Below the pieces are notes generated by a model. The model had not been told where the DNA came from and made no database searches. It saw nothing but the letters and a program-made list of their open reading frames with translations. Positions 42,822 to 51,060 of a stretch of DNA of 64,000 bases are shown in pieces. How positions within the stretch are numbered: position 1 is the stretch's first letter; every line of letters begins with the position of its first letter. Both the position numbers and the translations under genes were made by a program. The DNA is from Actinomadura coerulea (GTDB lineage Bacteria > Actinomycetota > Actinomycetes > Streptosporangiales > Streptosporangiaceae): the NCBI RefSeq assembly GCF_014208105.1, contig NZ_JACHMQ010000001.1:5766001-5830000 (forward strand). The letters are read 5' to 3'.

Positions 42822-42938
42822 TTAGGGGGCCGCGATGGCCGCCAGGGTCCACAGCACGAGCATGATGCCGAACATTCCGCCGATCACGATCGCGAAGCCC
42901 TTGGGCCCCGACATCGCCCGCTTGCCGCCGCTCGCCAC
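42822..42938 (-). CDS. 38-residue membrane peptide
   Basis: A very small gene: GTG start with GGAGG five bases upstream, then a short Gly/Ser/Lys-rich leader and one membrane helix (FAIVIGGMFGIMLVLWTLAA). Its stop is one base from a possible GTG start of sixA, so the two are probably co-translated. Many actinobacteria encode single-helix peptides of this size beside housekeeping genes; none of those I know has an assigned function. The reading is supported by the ribosome-binding site rather than by homology. Confidence 0.65.
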   Translation of the reverse strand: MASGGKRAMSGPKGFAIVIGGMFGIMLVLWTLAAIAAP

Positions 42939-43038
42939 GGCCGCCTCCCGAGATCGCTCCACTGGGTCGGGGACGGGACGTCCCGGCCCTCCCGTACAGC
43001 GTACGACCGCGTCCGGGATGGTCGGACGGGACCCCGGG

Positions 43039-43085
43039 GAACGCGGAAGGGGCCGGTGGCGCGTCGCCACCGGCCCCTCGCGTTC
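43039..43085 (-). terminator. Terminator of hppA
   Basis: A 14-base perfect stem (43048-43061 and 43065-43078, loop CGT) is extended by GAACGCG/CGCGTTC (43039-43045 and 43079-43085) after a 2-base bulge. It begins seven bases beyond the hppA stop on the minus strand. Confidence 0.85.
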
Positions 43086-43091
43086 AGACGG

Positions 43092-45617
43092 TCAGGACTT
43101 GCCTGCGGACGACTCCTCGGCGTCCGGCTCGGCCTTGGCCGCGGCCGGATCGGCGCCTACGGCGCTGTCCGAGGGAGGGCGACCCCCCACGCCCCCCGCG
43201 CCGCCTTCGGCGCCGAACTCGGCCTCCTCCCGAACGCCTTTGCCGAGCGCCCCGGCGGCCCCGCCGCTCTTCGCCGCGTCCGGCCCCGGCCTGCCGCCCT
43301 CGACGGCGGGGTCGGCGGAGGAGTCGCCGATCGGGTCGGCGCGCCGCTTGGAGACCACGATCGCCGCGACGACGACCCCGACGGACAGCACGGTGACGCC
43401 GACGCGCAGCGCCGTGTTGCCCGCGTAGGTCACCACCGCGTCCGCGATCAGCAGCGCGACCAGGTTCATCACCTTGATCAGCGGGTTGATCGCGGGGCCG
43501 GCGGTGTCCTTGAAGGGGTCGCCGACCGTGTCGCCGATGATCGTGGCCTCGTGCGCCTCGCTGCCCTTGCCGCCGAGGTGGCCCTCCTCGACGAGCTTCT
43601 TGGCGTTGTCCCACGCGCCGCCGGAGTTGGCGAGGAACACCGCCATCAGCACGCCCGCCGCGATGGCGCCGCCGAGGAAGGCGCCGAGGGGCGCGTACCC
43701 GAGGGCGAACCCGACCGCGATCGGCGTCAGGATGGCCAGCAGGCCCGGGGTGGCGAGCTCGCGCTGCGCGTCCCGGGTGCAGATGTCCACGACCCGGTCG
43801 TAGTCGGGCTTCTCGGTGTAGTCCATGATCCCGGGCTTGGTGCGGAACTGCTCGCGCACCTCGACCACGACCCGGCCCGCCGCACGGCCCACCGCCATGA
43901 TCGCCAGGCCGGAGAACATGAACACCACGGCCGCACCGATGATCAGCCCGATCAGCACGTTCGGGCTCGCGATCGACAGGTTGAAGTTCAGGAACTCGGC
44001 GCCGATCGCGTCCTTGGCGCTGGTCGACGCGCCGGCGAGCGCCGCGATCACCGTCGTGCGGAACGAGCCGAACAGCGCGGTCGCCGCGAGCACCGCCGTC
44101 GCGATCGCGATGCCCTTGGTGATGGCCTTGGTGGTGTTGCCGACCGCGTCCAGCCGCTCCAGCACCGAGGCGGCCTCGCCCTGGACGTCCCCGGACATCT
44201 CGGCGATGCCCTGGGCGTTGTCGGAGACGGGCCCGAAGGTGTCCATCGAGACGATCACGCCGACGGTGGTGAGCAGCCCGGTGCCCGCCATCGCCACCGC
44301 GAACAGCGCGACGGTGGTGTTGCCGAAGCCGAGCAGGAACGCCCCGTACACGGCGGCGCCGATCACCAGCGCGGTGTAGACGGCGGACTCCAGGCCGAGC
44401 GAGATGCCCGACAGGATGACCGTGGCGGGACCCGTCCGGGCGCTGTCGGTGACCTCCTTGACCGGCTTGCGGTTGGTCTCGGTGAAGTAGCCGGTGAGCA
44501 GCTGGATCGCGCTGGCGAGCACGATGCCGATCAGGACGGACCCGAGCGCGACCCACCGCGGGTCGGCGTCCAGGCCGGCGATGGCCTTGTCGCGGACGCC
44601 TTCCAGCTCCGCGAAGGACGAGGGCAGGTACACGAACGCGGCCACCGCGACGAGGACCGCCGAGATCCCCGCGGAGATGAAGAAGCCCCGGTTGATCGCG
44701 GTCATCCCGGACCGGTCGCCGGAGCGGGGCGCCACCGCGAAGATGCCGATCACCGCGGTGATCACGCCGATCATCGGCACGATCAGCGGGAACACCAGGC
44801 CCTGGTTCCCGAACGCCGCGGTGCCGAGGATCAGCGCCGCGACGAGCATGACCGCGTACGACTCGAACAGGTCGGCGGCCATGCCGGCGCAGTCGCCGAC
44901 GTTGTCGCCCACGTTGTCGGCGATCGTCGCCGCGTTGCGCGGGTCGTCCTCGGGGATGCCCTGCTCGACCTTGCCGACCAGGTCGGCGCCGACGTCGGCG
45001 GCCTTGGTGAAGATGCCGCCGCCGACCCGCATGAACATGGCGAGCAGCGCGGCGCCGAAGCCGAAGCCCTCCAGCACCTTCGGCGCGTCGCCCTGGTAGG
45101 CCAGGACCACGACGGCGGCGCCGAACAGGCCGAGGCCGACGGTGAACATGCCGGCGACGCCGCCGGTGCGGAAGGCGATCCGCATCGCGGTCTTCTCGCC
45201 GCCCTCCTCGCGGGCGGCGGCGGCGACCCGGACGTTGCCCCGGACGGCCAGCCACATGCCGGTGAACCCGGTGACGGCGGAGAAGATCGCCCCGATGACG
45301 AAGAAGACGGACCGGCCGATCCGCTCGCCGGTGGAGTCGGCGGGCAGGAGCAGCAGGACGAGCGGGATCAGGACCACGAAGATCGCGACCGTCCGGAACT
45401 GGCGTTTCAGATAGGCGCCCGCGCCCACCTGAACGGCGCGCGCGATCTCTTGCATCTTGGCGGTGCCCTGGCCGGCGGCCAGGACGTCGCGTACGAGACC
45501 CGCGGCGACGGCCAGTGCGAGCAGTGCGACCACGGCGACGACGACGACCAGGGAAAGGTCGCCGCCGCCGAGATCCACTTCAGCGCTGGCCGGGCTTGAC
45601 AGGGAAAACCCGGGCAT
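43092..45617 (-). CDS. hppA: K+-independent H+-translocating pyrophosphatase HppA
   Basis: An 841-residue membrane pump that hydrolyses pyrophosphate to move protons. About 16 helices span the first 760 residues. Catalytic segments kept are FTKAADVGADLVGKVE, DDPRNAATIADNVGDNVGD, and GDTVGDPFKDTAGPAINPLIKV. The GNTTKAITKG motif has Lys where K+-dependent enzymes have Ala, so K+ independence is expected. The start ATG has GAGGAGGA upstream. The last 75 residues are an unusual Ala/Gly/Asp-rich tail containing an inverted copy of the G-rich word found at 30814-30832, so this tail may be a late addition. Confidence 0.96.
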   Translation of the reverse strand: MPGFSLSSPASAEVDLGGGDLSLVVVVAVVALLALAVAAGLVRDVLAAGQGTAKMQEIARAVQVGAGAYLKRQFRTVAIFVVLIPLVLLLLPADSTGERIGRSVFFVIGAIFSAVTGFTGMWLAVRGNVRVAAAAREEGGEKTAMRIAFRTGGVAGMFTVGLGLFGAAVVVLAYQGDAPKVLEGFGFGAALLAMFMRVGGGIFTKAADVGADLVGKVEQGIPEDDPRNAATIADNVGDNVGDCAGMAADLFESYAVMLVAALILGTAAFGNQGLVFPLIVPMIGVITAVIGIFAVAPRSGDRSGMTAINRGFFISAGISAVLVAVAAFVYLPSSFAELEGVRDKAIAGLDADPRWVALGSVLIGIVLASAIQLLTGYFTETNRKPVKEVTDSARTGPATVILSGISLGLESAVYTALVIGAAVYGAFLLGFGNTTVALFAVAMAGTGLLTTVGVIVSMDTFGPVSDNAQGIAEMSGDVQGEAASVLERLDAVGNTTKAITKGIAIATAVLAATALFGSFRTTVIAALAGASTSAKDAIGAEFLNFNLSIASPNVLIGLIIGAAVVFMFSGLAIMAVGRAAGRVVVEVREQFRTKPGIMDYTEKPDYDRVVDICTRDAQRELATPGLLAILTPIAVGFALGYAPLGAFLGGAIAAGVLMAVFLANSGGAWDNAKKLVEEGHLGGKGSEAHEATIIGDTVGDPFKDTAGPAINPLIKVMNLVALLIADAVVTYAGNTALRVGVTVLSVGVVVAAIVVSKRRADPIGDSSADPAVEGGRPGPDAAKSGGAAGALGKGVREEAEFGAEGGAGGVGGRPPSDSAVGADPAAAKAEPDAEESSAGKS

Positions 45618-46595
45618 CCGTCCTCCTCGACAGGGGCGTTGCGATCGCGACCGAGATAAAAGCGATCTTTACCGCGTACCCAACGAGTCACGATTTCGAA
45701 CGCCTCGCACGGCAACGCGGGTGCCGGGAGTCTACGCACGCGTAAGTCGAATGTTAAGGCCGCGACACCCTTCATGAAGATGTCGCCGAAATGAAACACG
45801 CGATACGCCGGAAATTGACCCATTAGCCTGATCAGGCGTCATCGTCCCAGGTCAGACCGGGCCAGGCATTCATTACCCCGCCGATACCTTGACGGGCGCG
45901 GGGCATGACCGGCACCTCGGCGCGACCACTGGCGTCCGCATTCAAGCTAGGCATTAACACGGAATATGTCTAGACCCAAATCGAACCGACCAAACGATGA
46001 TCACAAGAGAATCTCACACCCTCAACCCCACCGCCCCCACAAGCCCCACCCCGGCCGCGCCCCCCGCTCACACACCGTCACCGCCCCCACGAAGCAGGTC
46101 CGAGCAGAGCAAGCCGCGAGCCGAGCCGACCAACCCCGGGCCCCAGCACCGCCCACTGAGGACCGCGCCCACACCCCAAGCCGGTCGCCGCCTTCGTGCG
46201 ACCGGCCCGACCGGCTCGTGCTGCCCGCCGACGGCGACCCGGCCGAACTGGCCACCGGGCGCGCCAGGTCCCGAGCAGAGCACCCCAAGGAGCCCTGACG
46301 AGCGGAAGCGGTCCGAGAGCCCCAACGATGGCGAGCGCCAGCGAGGCCATACCCGACGACGGAGGACCCTCATGGCCCGAAAGAGGGGAGCACCACAACG
46401 CACCAGCCTCAGCCCGCGCCGCAACCACGCGACAACCTCAATGGTCGCGATCGCGTCCGAAGGCAGGTTCAAGCGAAGCGAGAACCTGATCGCGCAGCGA
46501 GCCGCCAGGCGAGACGAAGCGATGCCAGCGATCGCCCGCAGTGCCCGACGATGGAGGGCCGCCAGGCCCGAAGGAGGAGGGAACTGCAAATAAGA
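45618..46595. other. 1-kb non-coding region between hppA and the bldG unit, with degenerate repeats
   Basis: No supported gene. The first 340 bases are comparatively AT-rich and should hold the hppA promoter; TACGC-AC-GCGTA (45733-45744) is a palindrome there. From about 46,000 the plus strand is C/A-rich with strong strand bias. It contains related blocks: CAGGTCCGAGCAGAGCA (46095-46111) and CAGGTCCCGAGCAGAGCA (46265-46282), and CCCGACGAYGGAGG...GGCCCGAA (about 46352-46380 and 46542-46572). These look like copies of a dispersed repeat. Long open frames on both strands have no ribosome-binding sites and poor amino-acid composition. Confidence 0.6.
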
Positions 46596-46622
46596 AAGGC
46601 CCCGCCGGGGTGGCGGGGCCTT
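46596..46622 (-). terminator. Terminator of the bldG - RsbW-like unit
   Basis: A perfect 11-base stem (AAGGCCCCGCC at 46596-46606, GGCGGGGCCTT at 46612-46622) with a 5-base loop, followed on the minus strand by TCTTATTT. It lies 26 bases past the RsbW-like gene. Confidence 0.9.
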
Positions 46623-46647
46623 CGGGGTTGCGGTGGCGCGGGCGCGT

Positions 46648-47097
46648 CTAGATGGTCGCCTCGGCTTCGGCCGGCCAGCTCATCCGTATCTGGACCCCCT
46701 TCGGCGTGTTGGCGATCTCCACGTCGTCGGCGAGCCCGGCGATGACGGCCAGACCCAGTTCAGCGGTGCCCTCGCCCAGGCCGTACTCGAACTCGTCCGC
46801 GCCATCGTCCACGGCGGCCGCGGGGGGCCCGTCCGGCTGGAGGTCACCGGGGACGGTGTCGCTGACGATCACCTCGAAGCGGCCTTTCTCGCCGCGCAGT
46901 TCGAGGCGGACGGGTTCGTCCGGGCAGTGCCGGCGGTGCGCCTCCACGGCCCGGGAGCACGCTTCGGCGACCGCGAGCCGGACCTCGTCCAGCAGAGGTT
47001 CGGCGACGCCGCTGCGACGGGCGACGGCGGTCACGATCAGCCGGGCGGTCCGGACGTGGACGGGCAGCGCGCTGAAGGACAGTTCAACGGTCGACAC
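46648..47097 (-). CDS. RsbW-like anti-sigma-factor kinase partner of BldG
   Basis: A 149-residue GHKL-type protein of the HATPase_c_2 group. The N box is in RLAVAEACSRAVEAH, the Asp region in VIVSDTVPGD, and the G-rich end in GLGEGTAELGLAVIAGLADDVEI. Proteins of this type bind sigma factors and phosphorylate the antagonist. In Streptomyces coelicolor the gene after bldG encodes the partner kinase (ApgA/Orf3), and the gap here is only 13 bases, so the same role is likely. The typical ATP-lid glycines are somewhat degenerate. Confidence 0.88.
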   Translation of the reverse strand: MSTVELSFSALPVHVRTARLIVTAVARRSGVAEPLLDEVRLAVAEACSRAVEAHRRHCPDEPVRLELRGEKGRFEVIVSDTVPGDLQPDGPPAAAVDDGADEFEYGLGEGTAELGLAVIAGLADDVEIANTPKGVQIRMSWPAEAEATI

Positions 47098-47110
47098 AGC
47101 CGCGGGCCGC

Positions 47111-47464
47111 CTACTTGGCGCCCTTGCGCTTCTCCTCGGCCTCGGCGATCGAGTCGTGGATGCCGAAGACCTTGGTCAACCCCGTGATCCGGAAGATCTT
47201 GAGGATGCGCTCCTGGGTGCAGACGAGCTCCAGCGAGCCGTCGTGGGCGCGCACCCGCTTCAACCCGCCGACGAGGACGCCGAGCCCGGTCGAGTCGAGG
47301 AACTCCACCTTCTCCATGTCCACGAGCAGGTGGAACTTGCCCTTGTTGACCAGGTCGATGAGCTTCTCGCGAAGCTTCGGCGCCGTGTAGACGTCGATCT
47401 CGCCCTCCACGTTGATGACGGTGAGGCCATCGTCGGTGGTGTAGTCGTTAACCTTCAGATCCAC
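47111..47464 (-). CDS. bldG: Anti-sigma-factor antagonist BldG
   Basis: A 117-residue STAS-domain protein. GEIDVYTAPKLREKL, the phosphorylation site S58 in FLDSTGLGVLVGGLKRVRAH, and ILKIFRITGLTKVFGIH are nearly identical to Streptomyces BldG as I recall it. BldG controls sporulation and antibiotic production through partner kinases and sigma factors. The GTG at 47464 with GGAGG four bases upstream is the start; a longer frame to 47722 is not used. It heads the two-gene unit. It is divergent from the helicase gene, and the 246-base gap probably holds both promoters. Confidence 0.95.
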   Translation of the reverse strand: MDLKVNDYTTDDGLTVINVEGEIDVYTAPKLREKLIDLVNKGKFHLLVDMEKVEFLDSTGLGVLVGGLKRVRAHDGSLELVCTQERILKIFRITGLTKVFGIHDSIAEAEEKRKGAK

Positions 47465-47644
47465 AGATCCTCCACGCGCCGTGCAGCTATCCGATCCCGT
47501 CGTCCGGCCCCATGGCAGGGCACCGAACGCCGAGACTTCGCCGTGATTCAACCACGCTCCGGCGTCGTGTACGCGCGTAATCGCCCACACGGGCGAAAGT
47601 TCGCGCCATCCCGTCTGACCTGCTGATCTCAGGGTCAGAGCAGG

Positions 47645-47676
47645 GGGAACGGGCCCTCCGGCGCCGGGGCGTTCCC
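47645..47676. promoter_or_regulatory. Inverted repeat upstream of the helicase gene
   Basis: GGGAACG (47645-47651) and CGTTCCC (47670-47676) form 7-base arms around an 18-base GC spacer, 35 bases before the helicase start. GGAAC and CGTT are also the bases used by several ECF sigma-factor promoters, though the spacing here is longer than usual. Confidence 0.3.
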
Positions 47677-47710
47677 GTAGTTTTGCCCCGGCTGGCACAC
47701 TGAAAACCTG

Positions 47711-50020
47711 ATGGGCGCCCAAAGATCCTCAACTCCCCTGGACCGGCTGCTCGCCGACCCCGGACGGCGCGAACGCATCACCCATGTGGAGAGCGTTCCC
47801 GCACGTCGGGGCCGCCGTGCCGCGTGGCCCTCCTGGTCGACGCCGCTGCTGGTGGAGCGGCTGGCCGCCGCCGGCATCGAGTCGCCCTGGGAGCACCAGT
47901 CCACCGCGGCCGAGCACGCCCGCGCCGGACGCTCTGTGATCATCGCCACAGGGACGGCGTCCGGCAAGTCGCTCGCCTACCTGCTGCCCTGCGTCGAGGC
48001 GATCTACGCGGGTGAGGAGAACCCTCGCCACGAGGGGACGGTCCTCTATCTCTCGCCGACCAAGGCTCTGGCCGCCGACCAGCTCCGCGCCCTCCGCTCG
48101 CTGCGCCTCACCCGGGTGCGCGCGGCGACCTACGACGGCGACACGCCGCAGGACGAACGGACGTGGGTCCGGCAGCACGCCAACTACGTGCTGACCAACC
48201 CTGACATGCTGCACAGGTCGCTCCTTCCCGGGCACGCCCGGTGGTCGTCGTTCTTGCGCCGCCTCCGCTATGTCGTCATCGACGAGGCCCACGGATACCG
48301 CGGGGTGTTCGGGTCGCATGTCGCGCAGGTTCTGCGCCGCCTGCGCCGGGTGTGCGGGCGGTACCACGCGTCCCCCACGTTCATCCTCGCTTCGGCCACC
48401 GCGTCAGAGCCCGCTGCGGCCGCGTCCCGCCTTACGGGCCTCGATGTAGTGGCCGTGGACGAGGATGCGTCTCCGCGTGGGCCCGCCACGTTCGCCCTAT
48501 GGGAGCCCCCGCTGACGGACTTGCGCGGTGAGCAGGGCGCACCCGTTCGCCGTACGGCCACCGCCGAAGCCGGTGACCTCTTGGCAGACCTTGTCGTCGA
48601 GGGCGTCCAGACGCTCGCCTTCGTCCGGTCCAGGCGCGGTGCAGAGTCGGTGGCGCTCAGCGCCAAGCGCGCTCTGCACGAGGTAGCGCCCGGCTTGGCC
48701 GAGCAGGTCGCCGCCTACCGCGCCGGTTATCTGCCCGAGGAACGGCGCGCGCTGGAGGCCGCCCTGCGCTCGCGCTCGATCATCGGCCTGGCGAGCACGA
48801 ACGCCCTGGAGTTGGGCGTGGACGTCTCCGGGCTCGACGCGGTCCTGGTGTGCGGGTGGCCGGGCACCCGCGCGTCCCTCTGGCAGCAGGCGGGACGCGC
48901 CGGACGTTCCGGGCAGGCCGCCCTGTCCGTCCTGGTGGCCCGGGACGACCCGCTCGACACGTTCCTCGTCCACCATCCCGAGGCGATCTTCGGAACGCCG
49001 GTCGAGGCCACCGTGCTCGACCCCGACAACCCCTACGTCCTCGAACCGCACCTGTGCGCGGCGGCGTCCGAGCTCCCGCTCACCGAGGACGACCTCCCGC
49101 TCTTCGGTCCCGCGACCGCCGACCTGCTGCCGGACCTGGTGCGGCGCGGCCTCCTGCGCCGCCGCCCCGCCGGCTGGTACTGGACGCGCCGCGACAGGGC
49201 CTGCGACCTGGCCGACATCCGGGGCGCGGGCGGCGCTCCCGTCCAGGTCGTCGAGGCGTCCACCGGACGGCTTCTCGGCACCGTGGACGAGCCGTCCGCG
49301 CACACCACCGTCCATGAGGGTGCCGTCTACATCCACCAGGGAGAGTCGTTCATCGTCCAGACCCTCGACCTGGACGACTCCGTCGCGCTCGTCGAGGCGG
49401 CCGATCCCGACTACTCGACCACCGCCCGCGACGTCACCGACATCCGCATCGTGGAGCGGCTCCGCTCGGTCTCCTGGGGCGAGGCCACGCTCAACTTCGG
49501 AACCGTCGAAGTCACGCGCCAAGTGGTCGCGTACCAGATGCGCCGCTTGCAAACGGGGGAGATGCTCGGCGAGAAGCCTCTGGACCTGCCGCCACGGACT
49601 CTCCGTACGCGCGCCGTATGGTGGACGCTCTCCGAAGCGCAGATCTCGCGTTTGGACGACCTCGACCTGGCAGGCGCCGCCCACGCCGCCGAACACGCCT
49701 CGATCGGCCTGCTCCCCTTGTTCGCCACGTGCGACCGCTGGGACATCGGCGGTGTCTCTACGGCCGTCCACCCCGACACCGGGCTGCTCACCGTCTTCGT
49801 CTACGACGGCCACGAAGGCGGCGCTGGTTTCGCCGAGCGCGGCTACGGCGACGCCGCGGCCTGGCTACGCGCTACCCGCGACGCCATCGCGTCCTGCGAG
49901 TGCGATTCGGGCTGCCCGTCCTGCATCCAGTCCCCCAAGTGCGGTAACGGCAACGACCCCTTGGACAAGCGCGGCGCCCTCGACCTTCTGGCCGTCCTCC
50001 TGCACGAGGCCCCGGAGTAG
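47711..50020 (+). CDS. DEAD/DEAH-box helicase, MrfA/Hrq1-like, with DUF1998
   Basis: A 769-residue superfamily 2 helicase. Walker A is in ATGTASGKSLAY (80-91), and Walker B DEAH in YVVIDEAHGY (about 193-202). Motif III is SATASEP, and motif VI is QQAGRAGRSGQ. The C-terminal DUF1998 domain ends with a four-Cys zinc site CECDSGCPSC...KC. This architecture is that of Bacillus MrfA (mitomycin repair) and yeast Hrq1. Repair of crosslinks or bulky lesions is the likely role. The gene is conserved next to bldG in actinobacteria. The exonuclease partner MrfB is not visible. Confidence 0.92.
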   Translation: MGAQRSSTPLDRLLADPGRRERITHVESVPARRGRRAAWPSWSTPLLVERLAAAGIESPWEHQSTAAEHARAGRSVIIATGTASGKSLAYLLPCVEAIYAGEENPRHEGTVLYLSPTKALAADQLRALRSLRLTRVRAATYDGDTPQDERTWVRQHANYVLTNPDMLHRSLLPGHARWSSFLRRLRYVVIDEAHGYRGVFGSHVAQVLRRLRRVCGRYHASPTFILASATASEPAAAASRLTGLDVVAVDEDASPRGPATFALWEPPLTDLRGEQGAPVRRTATAEAGDLLADLVVEGVQTLAFVRSRRGAESVALSAKRALHEVAPGLAEQVAAYRAGYLPEERRALEAALRSRSIIGLASTNALELGVDVSGLDAVLVCGWPGTRASLWQQAGRAGRSGQAALSVLVARDDPLDTFLVHHPEAIFGTPVEATVLDPDNPYVLEPHLCAAASELPLTEDDLPLFGPATADLLPDLVRRGLLRRRPAGWYWTRRDRACDLADIRGAGGAPVQVVEASTGRLLGTVDEPSAHTTVHEGAVYIHQGESFIVQTLDLDDSVALVEAADPDYSTTARDVTDIRIVERLRSVSWGEATLNFGTVEVTRQVVAYQMRRLQTGEMLGEKPLDLPPRTLRTRAVWWTLSEAQISRLDDLDLAGAAHAAEHASIGLLPLFATCDRWDIGGVSTAVHPDTGLLTVFVYDGHEGGAGFAERGYGDAAAWLRATRDAIASCECDSGCPSCIQSPKCGNGNDPLDKRGALDLLAVLLHEAPE

Positions 50021-50024
50021 GCGG

Positions 50025-50396
50025 TCAGTTGGGCGCGACGCGCTGGGCCGGAACCGTGGCCTGGTCGTCCATACCGCGCCGGGCCTGGGCCAGCGCCTGC
50101 TGCAGCCTGCGCCGCTCCATCTCCAGCGTCTGGAGGGACTCCTCGTGCTCGTCCCGCAGGTCCCGCAGCTCGCGCCGCATGTTCATCGAGCGCCGGAGCC
50201 CGAGTGACGCGACCATCATCCCCGCCATGAACACGATGGCGACGACGGCTCCGGCCATGAAGACCTGCCACTGCGAGGTGACGCCCGGAACCTCCTCGCC
50301 GAACAGGGTCAGCCGGGCGGCGCCCGGGTCGTCCAGCACCACGGCGACGCCGACCGCACCGGCGGCGAGCGCGACGAGCAGTCCCAGGAAGATCAT
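50025..50396 (-). CDS. Small membrane protein with a C-terminal coiled coil
   Basis: A 123-residue protein. Two membrane helices (about 3-22 and 47-70, the second MAGAVVAIVFMAGMMVASLG) are separated by a short external loop. A cytoplasmic coiled coil (about 75-112, RRELRDLRDEHEESLQTLEM) follows. The layout is LapA-like. The function is unknown. The ATG at 50396 follows GAGAGGGGAC. It converges with the helicase gene, with four bases between stops. Confidence 0.8.
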   Translation of the reverse strand: MIFLGLLVALAAGAVGVAVVLDDPGAARLTLFGEEVPGVTSQWQVFMAGAVVAIVFMAGMMVASLGLRRSMNMRRELRDLRDEHEESLQTLEMERRRLQQALAQARRGMDDQATVPAQRVAPN

Positions 50397-51060
50397 GCGG
50401 AGGGTCCCCTCTCCATCGGGCCCCTGTGCAGGAGGGGCCGAGGTCTCGGACGACGGACCGCATTGCCGGACAAGCCAGACGATCCGACTGGCAAGGCAGC
50501 CTAGACCGTGCCCAGAGCACCCGCCAGCCCCACTGCCCACACCGGTACCCCCGGCACCGCAGTTCCGCCCTCAGAAGCCCCCAGGGCAGCGCACGTGCCC
50601 CTGGCCGAGATCCTCGCCATCCGAGCGCGGGCGGGGCAGCCGGGATCGTGGCGGTCATGTGCGTCTTGCCTACTCGGCGCTGCGGGATGGCCTGGCGTTC
50701 CTGCCGCTGGTCGTTCCGATCCTGGTGCCCGGGCCGGTGGCCGATGTCTGGCGTCCCGTCCGCTTGCCGGGGCGTCGAGCGCGGTCAAGAACTAGGCCTG
50801 ACAGGCATCCTCACCGGTCTGGCCCAGGACCACCCCACCCGAACCCAGGCCCCGCCCCCGGCAGACATCCGTCCGCAACTGACCGGCGGAGGCCGGTTGG
50901 TGACGACTGTGAGCACCGGAGCTCCCGATCCAGGCCGTGCCCGACGCGATCGCGGGGGTCGCGGCCCTGTGATGGGTGCGGGACAACGTCGGAGTGTTCG
51001 GGCCCGGAGGCGCGTGGCATGGCCAGCAGTGCGCAGCCGCCAGCCAGCCAACGCCAGACG
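50397..51060. other. 664-bp spacer with possible gene remains
   Basis: No intact gene is supported. On the plus strand, short segments of protein-like sequence occur in different frames (a hydrophobic run near 50650-50760, and two further stretches near 50890-50930 and 50930-51020 separated by a frame shift and a TGA at 50970). They may be the remains of a decayed gene, but each is short and none was matched to a family. The DUF-free small membrane gene's promoter should lie at the left end. Confidence 0.4.

Noticed and set aside
42582..45599. Plus-strand open frame of 1005 codons across hppA
   Set aside because: It is antisense to a clear pyrophosphatase; its composition (runs of DRD, GER, HRD) is that of a reading-frame shadow.
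45966..46593. Overlapping open frames on both strands in the hppA-bldG spacer
   Set aside because: No ribosome-binding sites, strong strand bias, Pro/Arg- or Arg/Gly-rich translations and internal DNA repeats argue against coding.
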